This document shows positions 5,759-14,157 of a DNA stretch of 46,222 nt, one piece after another (the first letter of the stretch is position 1; each line of letters begins with the position of its first letter). The notes below the pieces were generated by a model, which searched no databases, was not told the origin of the DNA, and saw nothing but the letters and a program-made list of their open reading frames with translations. The stretch is from Deltaproteobacteria bacterium. GTDB lineage: Bacteria > Desulfobacterota > Dissulfuribacteria > Dissulfuribacterales > QOAL01. The stretch lies in contig WGBG01000200.1 of the NCBI GenBank assembly GCA_015494395.1, positions 1-46,222 on the forward strand, written 5' to 3'. Made by a program: the position numbers and the translations under genes.

Positions 5759-8437
5759 TTATATCTTGAGTACATTCATAACCCTGAACAGTTCAGTGGG
5801 CTTCATGCCTTCACAGCAGCCGCTTGCCGAGGCTGCAATCTCCTGGGGTTTAAGCCCTGCGCCTTCAACTTTCCTGGTTTGAAGGATTAGGAGGGTATTT
5901 GCTGCTGTTGACGCCTCGTCAATGCGTGACTTTATCCATTCAGTCTCTGCTATGCCTATATCCTGAACTTCCTGGCAATGATTGCCATTTGAAATGTCGT
6001 GGATAGTGATGGATTTTACCTGTTTCTTTGCATCTATTATCCGTTTTTTACCCTTTCTTTCCCGTTCCACCGGCCAGGTATCGCTGTTTTGAAATCTTGC
6101 AAGGGCATCCATTATCTCTTCTGATGCAATGCCCGGGAGCAGTATAAGATAACGGGCAGATTCAGGTTCTTGTATCCTGAATTTGTGGTCTGAGCCTGAG
6201 GCATCAGTTACCCTGATGCCTTTTGGAAGTGATCGGTTCAGGGCAGTCCGGACCTGGTCAGGAGTGATCTCCCTGTCAAGTTCAAGCACTGCAAACTCCT
6301 CAAGGCTTTCCATTCCCAGGGACAGGGGTTGTCCAAAGGCGACCCGTGGCATGGGGTGAAAGCCCTTTGAGTAGGTGACTGGAATACCAGCCCGCCTGGC
6401 AGCCCTGTGAAAGGCGTGCACCATCTCAAGATGTCCCAGAAATCTTGCATCATCTATCTTGCAGTAGGTTATCCTGCAGAAAAATCTTGCTGCTTGATCT
6501 TGCTGCTCCTTGTGGGGTATGGACTGTGGCCGGGATGTCTTTTTCGTTTCATTCGCCTTTGATGCAGTCTTTAATGCCGCAGTATAGTCCTGACCTTTTG
6601 CTTCCGGTTCCTTGAAAGTTACAGGTTTTATCTCTTTGAAATCACACACACCGCAAAGGTGGCATTTGCCTCGCCTGCAGTCCGTAGTATATATCTCCTT
6701 CCATGCCTTTTCCCGTTCCTTCAGCAGGTATTCAGTCTTTACGCCTGAGGAAATATGTTCCCAGGAAAGGGGCTGGTTGAGGGTCCTTGGACCAAGATAT
6801 ACCGAAAGGTCTATGCCTTCCTCTGTTGCAGCTTCGATATAAAGCCCTGGCTTCATGCAGTCTGTCCAGGCATCAAGCCTTGCCCCCTTTTGCCATGCCC
6901 TTAAAATTATCTTTGAAAGCCGCCTGTCTCCCCTTGAAAATACACCCTCAAGAAAACTCTGCGCGGGTTCATGCCATTTGACCCGGAACGCCTTGCCCTT
7001 CAGCATGTCCCGAATGGCGTTGATACGTCTTTTGGATGCATCAACATCAATCTGCGGCTCCCATTGAAATGGTGTGTGTGGCTTGGGCACAAATGTCCCG
7101 ATGCTGACAGTGACCTGCCTTTTGCCCGGCCTTCCTGCATCCTTTCCCTGTTCCCATACCCTGCGGGCAAGGGCTGCAATTGCCTCCACGTCTTCCATGG
7201 TCTCTGTGGGAAGCCCTGTCATGAAATAGAGCTTCATGTGACTCCAGCCATAGGAATAGGCAAGGGCTGCAGTCTCAAGCAGGTCATCTTCTGTTATTCC
7301 CTTGTTTATTACCCGTCTTAACCGGTCGCTTCCAGCCTCTGGTGCAAGGGTAAAGCCGGTTTTACGAACGCTTCTAATCTCTTCCATGATTTCAGGGGTA
7401 AGTGTGCCTACCCTGAGGGAGGGAAGCGATATGGAGACATGCTGCTCCCTCTGTTTTTTCATAAGTTCATGGATGAGACTGTTCAGGCATGTGTAGTCTC
7501 CGGTGCTCAGGGAGAGCAGGGATAGTTCATCCCAGCCTGTTGCCTCAAGTTCTCTTGCTGCGGTTTCAAGTACTTGGACTGGAGGCCTCTCCCTGACCGG
7601 CCTATATATAATACCTGCCTGGCAGAAACGGCATCCGCGGGTGCATCCCCTGGCTATTTCAATGCCAAGCCTGTCATGGACAATCTGGGTAAAGGGAACA
7701 ATCGGTCTGTGAACGCCGGGGTGCTCATGCAGACGGGGAGCGATTCTACGTCTTACAGTTGCTGCCTTGGGGTGTTCCGGTACGGCAAAGACAAAACCTG
7801 TTTCGGTGTGCTCGGTCCTGAAAAACGAGGGTATATATACGCCCTGGATTTGAGACAGGGCTTCAAGAAGTTCTCTCTTTGAGCGAGAGCCGTTTTCCTT
7901 CCAATCCTTTACACAGGCATTAATCTCTATGATTGCCTCTTCGCCGTCTCCGCAAAGTATGGCATCAAAAAAATCCGCTACCGGCTCAGGATTAAGCGCA
8001 CAGCTTCCCCCGCCAAGTATAAGCGGGGTACTGCTCTGTTTCCGTTCGGACGCGGTAAGCGGGATGCCGGCAAGATCAAGGATGGTAAGTATGTTTACGT
8101 AGCAGAGCTCATAGGGCAGTGTAAATGCCACTATGTCAAAATCCCCCAGGGGCCTTCGGGATTCAATTCCCCAGGCAGGGATTTTATGTTCCCGCATAAG
8201 CCTTTCAAGGTTACTGTCCGGGCAGTAGGCCCTGTCAGCAAGACACCATTCCTGGTCATTCAGTATGCCATACAGGATCTGCAGCCCCAGGTGTGACATA
8301 CCTATCTCGTAAAGGTCCGGGAATACAAGAGCGGTCCGGACTGCAGCCTCATCCCAGGGCCTGTGCCTGGAGTTTATCTCTGTGCCAAGATAGCGGCTTG
8401 GTCTTGTCAGCCATGGTAATAGTCTGGTGATGTTCAT
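5759..8437 (-). CDS. B12-binding-like radical SAM protein fused to a TIGR03936/DUF2344 domain
   Basis: A roughly 892-residue protein of the TIGR03960 family. Residues 1-190 resemble a cobalamin-binding domain (LVFPDLYEIGMSHLG, LILGGGSCALNPEP). The radical-SAM core follows, with the cluster motif CTRGCRFC near residue 263. A linker carries a Cys motif (CRRGKCHLCGVC, about 600-612). The C-terminal ~230 residues are the DUF2344 domain (RITYCKIDDARFLGHLE, GIPVTYSKGFHPMPR). In other genomes the two domains may be separate neighbouring genes. Some relatives sit near rRNA or tRNA processing genes, and here a tRNA gene lies immediately upstream, but the reaction is unknown. The family begins near ...RPSRYLG, so ATG 8437 was chosen; ATGs at 8464 and 8479 are also in frame. 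Confidence 0.88.
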   Translation of the reverse strand: MNITRLLPWLTRPSRYLGTEINSRHRPWDEAAVRTALVFPDLYEIGMSHLGLQILYGILNDQEWCLADRAYCPDSNLERLMREHKIPAWGIESRRPLGDFDIVAFTLPYELCYVNILTILDLAGIPLTASERKQSSTPLILGGGSCALNPEPVADFFDAILCGDGEEAIIEINACVKDWKENGSRSKRELLEALSQIQGVYIPSFFRTEHTETGFVFAVPEHPKAATVRRRIAPRLHEHPGVHRPIVPFTQIVHDRLGIEIARGCTRGCRFCQAGIIYRPVRERPPVQVLETAARELEATGWDELSLLSLSTGDYTCLNSLIHELMKKQREQHVSISLPSLRVGTLTPEIMEEIRSVRKTGFTLAPEAGSDRLRRVINKGITEDDLLETAALAYSYGWSHMKLYFMTGLPTETMEDVEAIAALARRVWEQGKDAGRPGKRQVTVSIGTFVPKPHTPFQWEPQIDVDASKRRINAIRDMLKGKAFRVKWHEPAQSFLEGVFSRGDRRLSKIILRAWQKGARLDAWTDCMKPGLYIEAATEEGIDLSVYLGPRTLNQPLSWEHISSGVKTEYLLKEREKAWKEIYTTDCRRGKCHLCGVCDFKEIKPVTFKEPEAKGQDYTAALKTASKANETKKTSRPQSIPHKEQQDQAARFFCRITYCKIDDARFLGHLEMVHAFHRAARRAGIPVTYSKGFHPMPRVAFGQPLSLGMESLEEFAVLELDREITPDQVRTALNRSLPKGIRVTDASGSDHKFRIQEPESARYLILLPGIASEEIMDALARFQNSDTWPVERERKGKKRIIDAKKQVKSITIHDISNGNHCQEVQDIGIAETEWIKSRIDEASTAANTLLILQTRKVEGAGLKPQEIAASASGCCEGMKPTELFRVMNVLKI

Positions 8438-8506
8438 GTGGGTGAAACTACCCTGCAAATCCATGGCGGGCAACACCATGCACAGGATTAAGATTGTAAA
8501 TTCATC

Positions 8507-8535
8507 TTGACAACTGTTTTAGTGGAATTTATATA
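8507..8535 (+). promoter_or_regulatory. sigma-70-type promoter of tRNA-Gln
   Basis: A perfect -35 box TTGACA (8507-8512), a 17-base spacer and TATATA (8530-8535) as the -10 box lie 19 bases before the tRNA 5' end. It sits in the gap between the divergent radical-SAM gene and the tRNA. Confidence 0.7.
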
Positions 8536-8554
8536 AGACATAATCTTGAAATGC

Positions 8555-8628
8555 TGGGGGATCGTCTAACGGCAGGACGGTAGACTCTGGATCTATTAGT
8601 CTAGGTTCGAATCCTAGTCCCCCAGCCA
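8555..8628 (+). tRNA. tRNA-Gln (anticodon CUG)
   Basis: Full cloverleaf by eye. The acceptor stem is TGGGGGA / TCCCCCA. The D arm is GTC...GAC. The anticodon stem is GTAGA/TCTAT with loop CTCTGGA, giving anticodon CTG at positions 34-36. The T arm is CTAGG-TTCGAAT-CCTAG. The discriminator G is followed by an encoded CCA (8626-8628). A run of seven T residues follows at once and probably ends transcription. Confidence 0.95.
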
Positions 8629-8870
8629 TTTTTTTGTCTTGTTTGAATGTGGCAAGGTCGGGCTTTTTCTCTCTCGAATCAAAAAATATTATTTTTTCGT
8701 TTTTATTCACAAACCTGATATAAATAACCTTCTGTAACAGCACTAAACAGTAACCTTTGATATATGCCGTTGTTACAAGCTTTCCAATGCAGTGTTTTGT
8801 TTTCGCCTGCGGAATAATTGTCTCCTGTCTGTGGATTTAACTTTTTAGATGGAGCCAGGTTCAGTTACCC

Positions 8871-9455
8871 ATGAAAATCCTCATAGCCGATGATGACCAG
8901 TCTGTTGTCAAGAGTTTCAAGCTGATCCTGAAAGATGCAGGCTACAGTGTTGTGGGGGTGGCACATGACGGTATGGAAGCTGTTGAGATGGCATCATCTC
9001 TCAGGCCCGACCTTATACTCATGGATATCAAAATGCCGCGTATGGATGGCATAAATGCTGCCAGAATAATTAATGGTAGTGAATCCCGTGATGGCCTTAT
9101 TCCAATTATCCTGGTCACTGCTTATGCAGAGCAGCAGTTGGTTCAGAAGGCCAAGAGCTGCGGGGTGCTGGGATATCTTGTAAAGCCGGTGCATGTAGAT
9201 GATATAGTCCCAGCCATTGAACTAGCCCATAATACCGCTCAGACCATTAACGCCCTAGAGGGAGTGGTGGAAAACCTCACAGAAGAGCTGGAGGCAAGAA
9301 AACTCATTGAAAAGGCAAAGGGTATTCTGATGCGGCATCTTTCAATTCACGAAGATGACGCTATGCGGATGATGCAGAAGGAGAGTCGTAAGCAGCGTAT
9401 AAAGATGAAAGACCTGGCTCAGGCAATCATCGCCTCTCATTCAGTTCTGGTATGA
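8871..9455 (+). CDS. Response regulator with ANTAR RNA-binding output domain
   Basis: A 194-residue two-component regulator. Residues 1-120 are a receiver domain with acidic pocket DDD (8-10), phosphoacceptor Asp in LILMDIKMP (about 52), Thr in VTAY and Lys in GYLVKPV. Residues 130-190 are an ANTAR domain (LEARKLIEKAKGILM, DAMRMMQKESRKQRIKM). ANTAR domains bind tandem hexaloop hairpins in leader RNAs and prevent termination when phosphorylated. No cognate kinase is adjacent, so it is an orphan. A candidate structured RNA lies 560 bases downstream, but I could not show dual hexaloops there. Confidence 0.93.
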   Translation: MKILIADDDQSVVKSFKLILKDAGYSVVGVAHDGMEAVEMASSLRPDLILMDIKMPRMDGINAARIINGSESRDGLIPIILVTAYAEQQLVQKAKSCGVLGYLVKPVHVDDIVPAIELAHNTAQTINALEGVVENLTEELEARKLIEKAKGILMRHLSIHEDDAMRMMQKESRKQRIKMKDLAQAIIASHSVLV

Positions 9456-9538
9456 GTTCTTGTTTTTAAAGTCTCTTCATAGAGATTGATTTTGGTTCCC
9501 CTTTATAATAATTTGGATCCAACTAATTAAGAAATTTT

Positions 9539-9784
9539 GTATCTGTTTAACGTAGTGAACGGACTTGTTTAGGAGTGACTCTGAAGAATTTCGTAGTTTT
9601 TCTGGAGAGACGCAGCCATGGAATCGCGTCTGTGTGAGCAAGGTACGAGCGAGTTTTGCGATTTTGGCGTAGCGAGCCTTAGAAAAACAGTAGCTAGCCT
9701 TAGAAAAACAAGAAATTATTCGCTGGAACGGAAAAACAAAACCATTCACCAATCATAATTATTTTGAATATGCTTAATAGTTAC
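9539..9784 (+). mobile_element. MITE family A, full-length copy 1 (246 bp)
   Basis: Non-coding miniature element. The left end is GTATCTGTTTAACGT and the right end read inward is GTAACTATTAAGCAT, both relating to the family consensus GTAWCTRTTCAGCGT. It is flanked by the 8-bp target duplication GAAATTTT at 9531-9538 and 9785-9792. Inside are a hairpin of the AATCGC...GCGATT type and mirrored arms containing GTTTTTCT. This copy is longer than the others because a 21-bp segment ending in CTTAGAAAAACA is tandemly duplicated (9670-9690, 9691-9711). It lies in the gap after the ANTAR gene. Confidence 0.92.
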
Positions 9785-9977
9785 GAAATTTTTAAGCTTT
9801 TTATGTATATGCCGATAAGTATAATAAGATTGAAAGATAAAGCAGATACCTAACTCTTTAATTGTTCTTGTTGTGGCCAAATTAAGTCAGTAGTAGGAAT
9901 ATATAGCCAAATGGTCATTTGATGTTTTATAAAAAGGAATTTTTAATCTTTTATTTTATAAAAATCTATATTTAGGG

Positions 9978-10006
9978 TTGACACTGAAAAGTTGATACTG
10001 TAACAT
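9978..10006 (+). promoter_or_regulatory. sigma-70-type promoter of the candidate sRNA
   Basis: TTGACA (9978-9983), a 17-base spacer and TAACAT (10001-10006) form a near-consensus promoter within AT-rich DNA. Transcription would start near 10013. No open reading frame follows; a hairpin with a T-run lies about 100 bases downstream. Confidence 0.7.
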
Positions 10007-10012
10007 AATTAC

Positions 10013-10122
10013 ATAATAAAAATACAAATTTCCCCTTGCTGGTCCCTCTGTACCACCTCCAACAAAGACGACCAACATACCCACCTCCATCCTTCTTTGT
10101 GCCAGCAGGGGGATTATTTTTT
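10013..10122 (+). ncRNA. Candidate small RNA with two anti-Shine-Dalgarno regions
   Basis: The predicted transcript is about 110 nt. An outer stem pairs CCCCTTGCTGG (10032-10042) with CCAGCAGGGGG (10102-10112), 11 bp with one wobble pair, and is followed by ATTATTTTTTC, so the stem doubles as a terminator. An inner perfect 7-bp stem pairs ACAAAGA (10062-10068) with TCTTTGT (10094-10100). The 9-mer CCACCTCCA occurs twice, in the left internal bulge (10053-10061) and in the apical loop (10081-10089). Both places are predicted unpaired. CCUCC is complementary to Shine-Dalgarno sequences, so a role in translational repression is plausible. The structure and role are inferred by eye. Confidence 0.65.
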
Positions 10123-10124
10123 CA

Positions 10125-10405
10125 GTTTCATTTCCAATTTTTTACAGAAATATTAATTCGCGTCTAACCGTCGTTTAAATCTCATCCTTTATTGGTTTTC
10201 ACTGTGCTCTATCCAGTTTTTCGGGATACACGTATGACTGTGTATTTTTGCCCGAGATGAATCAGGATGGGTTCCCATAATGAGAAGGGTTTTCACGCAA
10301 CGTAGCTACATATATCAGATGGAAGGGAGAGGGGGGAGGCGTCCTTACTGTACTTCTGTCCTCTACAATACAGCAGATGCGCTGACCTGATAGTAGATAC
10401 AAAAT
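10125..10405. other. Intergenic DNA without recognisable gene
   Basis: No open frame of note. It contains a nested inverted repeat, CGGGATACAC ... GTGTATTTTTGCCCG (about 10218-10250). It also holds a purine-rich stretch at 10320-10340 whose continuation (AGGCGTCCTTACTGT) resembles a segment at 22578-22601. I could not match either to a known riboswitch. Confidence 0.5.
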
Positions 10406-10448
10406 AAAAAACAACCATTGTTATGACACATAACAATGGTTGTTTTTT
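10406..10448 (-). terminator. Strong hairpin terminator of the chemoreceptor gene
   Basis: An 18-bp perfect stem, AAAAAACAACCATTGTTA paired with TAACAATGGTTGTTTTTT, around the 7-base loop TGACACA. On the minus strand the stem is followed by a T-rich tail. It lies 37 bases past the stop of the chemoreceptor gene and can work in both directions, since T-runs flank it on the plus strand as well. Confidence 0.9.
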
Positions 10449-10485
10449 GGTTGTTTTTTTGTGGCCTTGCTATGTTGGATCAAGA

Positions 10486-12819
10486 TCAGGATTGAGATTG
10501 TTTACCATTACTCCTGCCAGGCTCTTGCATGCTGATGCCCTTGGCCTTTTCCATTAACTCAAGCATGTCACCAAAAAGCGGGTTTAGTTGTTGATTCAAG
10601 ATAAATCGGGCCTCTGCCTGTTTGTCTTGTTCCAGTCTCTCTGTCACAAGCTTTCCTATTCTGTGTAGTTCCTTATGTTTTTCGTCAATTTTTCGCATGA
10701 GTTCCTGTTCTGTCAGGGAACCTGCTGAGATACGGTCAGCAACAAACTTGCCAACAGCGCATCTGGAGGGATCATGCTCTATATCAATACGGGTTCCGGA
10801 AAGTATTGCAAGGGTAAGTGTCTGTTTCCAACTGAAATGTTGCAGTGTGATGCTCAGAAGTTTGACCTTTGGGTCAGCATCTGCACTGGCATCTTGAATG
10901 GCCTGATCAGATACACTGAAATGGCGGGCAACAAGCTGAAGTTCCTCTGCCAGCTCTACTATGGCCTCCTGTGAGCCTGATGTGTTGGCTACATTCTCAG
11001 AGAATCTCAGCGTTGCCTCCTTCATGGACTCAGCCATCTCTGCCATGCTCAAGACGTCCTGGAATCCTGCATCCAGGGTGCTGCTTATTTCAGATATTGT
11101 TGCTGTCTGCTCTTCTGTAGCGCTTGCAATGGTGTTGGTCATGTCTGTGACGCTCTCCATCTTGGCATCAATATCCTCCATTGCCTTTATCGCCTGTGAT
11201 GCATCGGCTTGAATCATATCTATCATCCTGGCGATTTCTTCAGTGGCACTGCCTGTCTGCTTGGCCAACTCCTTTACCTCATTGGCAACAACGGCAAATC
11301 CCTTTCCGGCCTCGCCAGCCCTTGCTGCCTCGATGGTTGCGTTAAGGGCAAGGAGATTGGTCTGTTTGGCAACTGCGTCAATTACCTCTACAATCTGCCC
11401 AATCTTCTGGGAGTGTTCTCCCAGGTTTTTGATGATGTCGTTTGCTAATCTCGTAACTTCAAGGGTTTCAGAGGCCTTTGCTGCACTGTTTGCAACGCTG
11501 GAGGCAATCTCGGAGCTTGCAGTGGTCAGGTCTTCAATGGCGTTAGAAGTATTCTGAAAGTGCTGTGAGACCATTTCCGATTTGATTGCCAGTTCATCGG
11601 ATTCACTGTCAAGTTCTTTGATACCATCTTTGAATTTACTCCCCGATGCCTTGATGAAACCTGCAGCAGTGGTGAGATTGGATGCATCTTCCTGGATGGT
11701 TCGAATGAGCTGTCCAAAACTGAAAAGGATATTGTTGCTAAGGCGCCCCAGGGTTCCAAGTTCATCACATGCCATTTGGGGTACTGCCTTGGTGAAGTTA
11801 CCACGTGACAGGGACTTCATGCTGTTTACAAGCTCTCGTACCGGTGCAATGATGTGGGAAAGGAAAAATATCATTGCCACTGCAACAATAAGGGTGCTGA
11901 TGCCAAGAATAATCCAGAGCTTTTTCATGGCATCAGTGACTGCCTGTGTGCGGGCCTTGCTGTCATAGGCAAGTATACCTTGAACCGGCCCGTTGATTCC
12001 CATTATTGAAATGGGAAAGAAGTGGAAGATTACTGTCCCGTTTTTAAGGTCCGTCAGGTTTGTTCCGCTGCCAAGAATTGATGTCAGTGGCTGGAACAGG
12101 CTTGCATTGGTCTGGTAGGCAATAACTTTGTTGCCGGCTTTAAGGAAATTCTTGTCCGGATGTTTTCCTTTAACTGTATCTGAGGGAAGCATCAGGGCTA
12201 TCTCAAGGTTACCAGATCCATCTGTTATCTTATGAAAGATGCTTTTTAGTGTAACATTAAATTCCACTGCACCGGCATACTGGCCATTATAAATCACCGG
12301 AGAGATTGCCCTGACATAGATGCCGTCAGGCCCGGATTCAATTCCGGTGACTTTTTTATGCTCTTTGATGACTTTCTCAATTAGCGGCCGGGATGAGGCG
12401 ATATTTTGGGAGTTTAGCCACGTCTGATCACTGGCATAAATGACGGTACCTGTGGCATCAGTAAAGTCAAAATATCCCTTTAGAAAAGAACCCTTTTCAA
12501 GGGTTTTAACAATGGGGGCACTGTTTTGTTCAAGCAAGCCTGGATCCTTCAGGGCAACACTGAATTGAACATCGTTGTTATGGGCAATGTTGTCAGTCAG
12601 CATGCCTGCTGCGGTCTCTGACTCACTGATCTTTTTGGCCACAACCTCTTCGATACCTTCCAGGGTCTGTCTGATTTCACGTTCATCCGATCTGGTGATG
12701 CTGTTGTAAACAGTAATCCCGGCTACCAGGCTTGAAAGGATCAGCATTATTACAACAGGTACGATCACCTTGTACTTGATTGAAAGAGAGGTGAGCCTGG
12801 AGCATTGTTTAATCTTCAT
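10486..12819 (-). CDS. Methyl-accepting chemotaxis protein with CZB zinc-binding domain
   Basis: A 777-residue inner-membrane chemoreceptor. TM1 lies at about residues 18-40, and a periplasmic Cache-type sensor at 41-298 ([27 protein letters not shown]). TM2 is at 299-322, followed by HAMP (to about 375) and the cytoplasmic coiled-coil signalling domain. The conserved hairpin tip includes [18 protein letters not shown]. The last ~110 residues form a CZB domain with HFSW, CAVGKF and HKELHRIGK, the Zn ligands of that family. CZB receptors sense zinc or oxidants such as HOCl. AGGAGAGG precedes the start. The upstream neighbour on the same strand is a haem-binding DUF3365 protein, suggesting redox taxis. 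A strong terminator follows. Confidence 0.95.
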   Translation of the reverse strand: MKIKQCSRLTSLSIKYKVIVPVVIMLILSSLVAGITVYNSITRSDEREIRQTLEGIEEVVAKKISESETAAGMLTDNIAHNNDVQFSVALKDPGLLEQNSAPIVKTLEKGSFLKGYFDFTDATGTVIYASDQTWLNSQNIASSRPLIEKVIKEHKKVTGIESGPDGIYVRAISPVIYNGQYAGAVEFNVTLKSIFHKITDGSGNLEIALMLPSDTVKGKHPDKNFLKAGNKVIAYQTNASLFQPLTSILGSGTNLTDLKNGTVIFHFFPISIMGINGPVQGILAYDSKARTQAVTDAMKKLWIILGISTLIVAVAMIFFLSHIIAPVRELVNSMKSLSRGNFTKAVPQMACDELGTLGRLSNNILFSFGQLIRTIQEDASNLTTAAGFIKASGSKFKDGIKELDSESDELAIKSEMVSQHFQNTSNAIEDLTTASSEIASSVANSAAKASETLEVTRLANDIIKNLGEHSQKIGQIVEVIDAVAKQTNLLALNATIEAARAGEAGKGFAVVANEVKELAKQTGSATEEIARMIDMIQADASQAIKAMEDIDAKMESVTDMTNTIASATEEQTATISEISSTLDAGFQDVLSMAEMAESMKEATLRFSENVANTSGSQEAIVELAEELQLVARHFSVSDQAIQDASADADPKVKLLSITLQHFSWKQTLTLAILSGTRIDIEHDPSRCAVGKFVADRISAGSLTEQELMRKIDEKHKELHRIGKLVTERLEQDKQAEARFILNQQLNPLFGDMLELMEKAKGISMQEPGRSNGKQSQS

Positions 12820-12854
12820 TATTGCCTCTCCTGAATATGGGCATATTTTCAGAA

Positions 12855-12874
12855 CTAGATTGAGCGTTTCAAAA
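12855..12874 (-). promoter_or_regulatory. Shared upstream motif, copy 2 (before the chemoreceptor)
   Basis: On the minus strand TTTTGAAACGCTCAATCTAG lies 35 bases before the chemoreceptor ATG, inside the 123-base gap to the DUF3365 gene. It matches the motifs before ssb and before the gene at 27568. Its presence suggests the chemoreceptor can be expressed on its own. Confidence 0.5.
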
Positions 12875-12942
12875 TGTGGAAAATTGTTTTTTCAGCGAAA
12901 TTAAATGGTTCAATCCAGGATTAAGTGTGTGCGGGCCCTGAA

Positions 12943-13689
12943 CTATTTTACAGGAAATTGAACACTTATTGCCCCTCGCAGGTCGCCAACCTTGTAACCT
13001 TCCCGTTTTCTTCCTGCCGGATCAATACTTCCCTTGGGCTCACCGTGGCATTTCAGGCATGCCTTCTTTATGTAGATTGGCCTGAGATACCTGTAGTCAT
13101 TACCTGTAAATTCACCAAAACCCTGGCCCTTGGGGTAACCAGGCTGTTCAAATTTTTCCAGTACCTTTTTTTCAAAGGGGTCAGGCTGGTTGTAGGCATT
13201 ACGGTATTTGAACGTAGTCTGTTTAATGAATATATTGCATTTGCCTTTGAGTATCTGGCCTGTTTCTCTGCCGAAAACTGCAGGAATATAGCCCTTGAAA
13301 CCTTTGCCCTTCTGGTTGATCCTGGCCTGGTTCATCTGAACACTCATCTTGGCAGCATTTATTACCTGTTCTACTGTCCCACGGATCTCCGGAGGCAGCT
13401 CACTGATATCCTTGCCTGTCATATCCTTGAATTTTGCTCTGATCTGTTCAGCCACCTTCTCAGGTGTAAAACCCTTATCACCCTTTTCAGGGTCGTTTAT
13501 AAGTCCCTGGTTGGCAGCAACAATGCCCCGTCCGGCAACAATAACGTCTGCAATATATCTGGCAGTTGCCTCTGCCTTATCCTTGGTGACTGAGCGGCAG
13601 TCTGCATATCCCGAGGTGCCAAGTGCAAATAAAGTACAGAAAAATATCATAGCTGTAAGGCTGGCGGGTATTTTTTTGATAAAAATCAT
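12943..13689 (-). CDS. Exported DUF3365 (Tll0287-like) haem-binding sensor protein
   Basis: A 248-residue periplasmic protein. A signal peptide covers about residues 1-27 (hydrophobic LTAMIFFCTLFALG, cleavage near GYA). The mature part is a PAS-like DUF3365/Tll0287 domain with one c-type haem site, CLKCH, near residue 213, followed by the typical GDLRGAISV. Such domains bind haem and are often the sensory half of kinases or chemoreceptors. Here it is a stand-alone protein upstream of a CZB chemoreceptor on the same strand. ATG 13689 is preceded by AGGAGG with 8-base spacing, so a longer version starting at 13716 is rejected. Confidence 0.88.
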   Translation of the reverse strand: MIFIKKIPASLTAMIFFCTLFALGTSGYADCRSVTKDKAEATARYIADVIVAGRGIVAANQGLINDPEKGDKGFTPEKVAEQIRAKFKDMTGKDISELPPEIRGTVEQVINAAKMSVQMNQARINQKGKGFKGYIPAVFGRETGQILKGKCNIFIKQTTFKYRNAYNQPDPFEKKVLEKFEQPGYPKGQGFGEFTGNDYRYLRPIYIKKACLKCHGEPKGSIDPAGRKREGYKVGDLRGAISVQFPVK

Positions 13690-13801
13690 TGTGTAATCCT
13701 CCTTTTTGGTGCGCACAGCACCTGCTGTGTTTATGAATGCCTTAAAATGACTGTTTTTGTTATCGGCACTTTTGGCAGATGCTTAAAACGGTTTTTTGTG
13801 T

Positions 13802-13877
13802 GTATCTATTCAGCTTGATAATTGGTCTTGTTTTGGAGTGACTCCAAACAACACCGTCCACTACGCTGGAACAATAC
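13802..13877 (+). mobile_element. MITE family A, 76-bp palindromic deletion derivative
   Basis: Begins GTATCTATTCAGCTT and ends ACGCTGGAACAATAC. The two halves mirror each other around GGAGTGACTCC, with TTGGTCTTGTTTT on the left and a diverged match on the right. It therefore looks like two left ends of the MITE joined head to head. No convincing target duplication is visible, unlike the full-length copies. Confidence 0.65.
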
Positions 13878-13960
13878 GGATTGTTATCCTTAAATATGCT
13901 TCACAGATGGAGTTTGTTGATGCTGTGCCTTTCATTGACAAGAAGCAGATGGTGGCCTAA
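13877..13960 (+). pseudogene. Possible C-terminal coding remnant
   Basis: Directly after the palindromic repeat, one frame reads IVILKYASQMEFVD, then AVPFIDKKQMVA, and a TAA at 13958-13960. Codon choice looks protein-like, but no start or upstream body exists. It may be the stub of a gene lost by deletion next to the repeat. I do not recognise the family. It could also be chance. Confidence 0.25.
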
Positions 13961-14157
13961 ATATAATTTCAAGGTGAAATAAAAAAATCACCTCTGAAGA
14001 ATTGATTACCCGGAACCTGTTCCTTATCGTCCATCATCCCATTTTTGTCCTCCTTCTTTTCCTAACCTTTATCACAAGGCAAAGAATCGAAACTTTCAGG
14101 TTGTGGCTTGTTTTTATCTTTAAATCAATATGTTATAAAATTGCAAAGGTTGAAAAA

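Noticed and set aside
9477-9752. Open frame of 91 codons across MITE copy 1
   Set aside because: It is the repeat read in reverse; the frame is broken in the other copies and there is no ribosome-binding site.
8871-10122. The candidate sRNA as the binding partner of the adjacent ANTAR regulator
   Set aside because: ANTAR targets are tandem hexaloop hairpins; the predicted loop here is about 25 bases and no second small hairpin is visible. Kept only as a remote possibility.
10195-10330. Possible c-di-GMP or similar riboswitch before the terminator (CACGCAACGTAGCTAC resembles part of the GEMM consensus)
   Set aside because: Only one half of the consensus can be matched, the GCACAGGGCAAACC part is missing, and the next gene on that strand does not follow.
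12925-13593. Long plus-strand frame of 222 codons over the DUF3365 gene
   Set aside because: It is the antisense of a gene with a clear signal peptide, haem site and ribosome-binding site; the product has no recognisable domain.
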